A stretch of 6,437 nucleotides of DNA from Bacillota bacterium. Lineage in GTDB: Bacteria > Bacillota > Syntrophomonadia > Syntrophomonadales > Syntrophomonadaceae. The stretch spans positions 1-6,437 of the forward strand of contig JAGFXV010000178.1 in the NCBI GenBank assembly GCA_017861475.1, given 5' to 3'. How positions within the stretch are numbered: position 1 is the stretch's first letter; each line of letters begins with the position of its first letter. The notes below the pieces were generated by a model. The model had not been told where the DNA came from. It worked only from the letters and a program-made list of their open reading frames with translations, and did not search any database. The translations under genes and the position numbers were made by a program. Positions 5,799-6,437 of this stretch are shown here, in pieces.

Positions 5799-5827
5799 AT
5801 TGTACTCTAACCAATGACCGCGGTCAA
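5799..5827 (-). promoter_or_regulatory. Sigma-70-type promoter of the second ligase
   Basis: On the minus strand, -35 TTGACC (5827-5822) and -10 TACAAT (5804-5799) each match consensus at five of six positions, with an ideal 17-base spacer. Transcription would begin near 5792, running towards the ligase start at 5571. It lies after the terminator of the upstream hydrolase gene, so the ligase should be independently transcribed. Confidence 0.72.
5815..5826. promoter_or_regulatory. Palindromic operator candidate TGACCGCGGTCA
   Basis: A perfect 12-base palindrome that covers five of the six -35 bases of the promoter at 5799-5827 and runs into its spacer. It stands out as GC-rich in an AT-rich spacer. 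Position and symmetry suit a dimeric repressor blocking RNA polymerase. The TetR protein encoded at 3343-3966 is the closest candidate, but this pairing is inference; no second perfect copy occurs in the window. Confidence 0.55.
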
Positions 5828-5842
5828 CGAAATAAAAATTCT

Positions 5843-5893
5843 ATATAAAATTTAAAGTGAGACAAAAATTGAAATCAATTTCTCTCTCACTTT
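5843..5893 (-). terminator. Probable terminator of the MBL-fold hydrolase gene
   Basis: AAAGTGAGA 5854-5862 pairs perfectly with TCTCACTTT 5885-5893, and AAATTG 5866-5871 pairs with CAATTT 5876-5881 around a four-base loop, leaving a small internal loop. On the minus strand the hairpin is followed by TTTAAATTTTAT, a broken T tract. It starts 46 bases past the stop at 5940. The tail is less regular than in the other terminators here. Confidence 0.6.
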
Positions 5894-5939
5894 CACAAAT
5901 CCTATTCTATTTTCCAATGTTGATATACTCAGATGATCA

Positions 5940-6437
5940 TCAGCAGCGGACATAGTTTCCGTTTTCAATCTTTACCAGTCCCTGCTTGAGCAGTCTTTGC
6001 AGGTGCTGCCTGACCATATACCACTCCCAGCAATAAACAAACTCATCTTTGAATATCCTTGGTCCATAAAAGGTACCATCCTTGATGATCTCTTCCTGTG
6101 TCCTCGGCCGGGACAGATTCTCCAACAGGAGCTTGTCTCGACGATCGATGCCCTCAAGGTATTGATCCAACCGTGAATTGAATTCGTTTTTGGATACAAT
6201 CCCGCTTTCGTGACCGGTCACAAAAGTATCCGCATCCAGTTGGGCGATGCGGTGGGCTGATGCGATAAACTGATCGTAATCTTCGCCCCAGGGGCCGAAA
6301 GCTGTTAAATCAATATCGCTGCAATAAACTATACCCTGCAGCGGAAAATACATAACATTAAAGCCGGATGAATGACCAGGCGCAGGGATCACTTCCATCC
6401 TGACCTGACCGAAATCGAAAACATCTCCCCAGCGGTA
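5940..6437 (-). CDS. Metallo-beta-lactamase-fold hydrolase, 5' end outside the window
   Basis: The reading frame is open to the right edge, so the 165 residues seen are the C-terminal part; the ATG at 6398 is internal (motif-bearing sequence continues upstream as FDFGQVRMEV). The N-terminal HxHxDH metal motif must lie outside. Visible MBL motifs: PAPGHSSG with metal-ligand His22 of the fragment, YCSDID with Asp41 as the bridging ligand candidate, and VTGHESG with His76. The last ~60 residues, from about RPRTQEEI to HLQRLLKQGLVKIENGNY, resemble the winged-helix tail found in LACTB2-like MBL proteins. The family contains thioesterases, glyoxalase II-like enzymes, lactonases and nucleases; the substrate cannot be chosen. 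Its position upstream of an acyl-CoA ligase on the same strand suggests a thioester or other ester hydrolase, but a terminator and promoter separate the two genes. Confidence 0.87.
   Translation of the reverse strand, partial: YRWGDVFDFGQVRMEVIPAPGHSSGFNVMYFPLQGIVYCSDIDLTAFGPWGEDYDQFIASAHRIAQLDADTFVTGHESGIVSKNEFNSRLDQYLEGIDRRDKLLLENLSRPRTQEEIIKDGTFYGPRIFKDEFVYCWEWYMVRQHLQRLLKQGLVKIENGNYVRC

Noticed and set aside
1..6437. CRISPR array, transposon ends, tRNA or rRNA
   Set aside because: No regularly spaced direct repeats, no transposase-like frame, no cloverleaf with a CCA-type arm and no rRNA-like sequence was seen on either strand.

Overview
The window looks like a piece of chromosome from an anaerobic, probably spore-forming Firmicute of the Clostridia or Negativicutes type. 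The basis is strong AGGAGG-type ribosome binding sites, extended -10 promoters, AT-rich spacers, a short clostridial-style CarD-like protein, and two AMP-forming acyl-CoA ligases with a TetR regulator between them. This is an inference from style and gene content; no ribosomal RNA or other taxonomic marker is present.

Left part (1-1256, plus strand, AT-rich). The tail of an unidentified gene ends at 128. A TGn-TATAAT promoter at 249-257 is followed at once by an intrinsic terminator-like hairpin with eight T (270-316). Next come a CarD/CdnL-like RNA polymerase-binding protein (375-869), a spacer with a long imperfect hairpin (909-956), and a 78-residue protein with an FGKGKV Tudor/SH3-like motif (984-1220). 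A clear terminator closes this unit (1226-1256).

Middle part (1257-3344). A spacer of about 370 bases has no convincing gene but holds foldable sequence (1469-1549). It leads to a complete class I adenylate-forming acyl-CoA ligase (1630-3306) with every core motif in place, closed by a terminator at 3315-3344.

Right part (3343-6437, all minus strand). Reading in the direction of transcription, there is a 5'-truncated metallo-beta-lactamase-fold hydrolase with a C-terminal winged-helix-like region (6437-5940) and a probable terminator. A good promoter follows (-35 TTGACC, 17-base spacer, -10 TACAAT) whose -35 overlaps the perfect palindrome TGACCGCGGTCA. It drives a second acyl-CoA ligase (5571-4111), then a terminator, then a TetR-family repressor with its own extended -10 promoter (3966-3343). 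The TetR gene converges on the first ligase.

How it may work: the two ligases would activate carboxylic acids, most likely fatty acids, to acyl-CoA, and the TetR protein is the obvious candidate to sense the acid or its CoA ester. The main surprise is that the second ligase keeps ATP-binding and C-terminal motifs but lacks about 39 residues containing the A5 motif, so it may be inactive or specialised. I found no CRISPR array, insertion sequence, tRNA or rRNA, and no gene set that clearly amounts to a new system.
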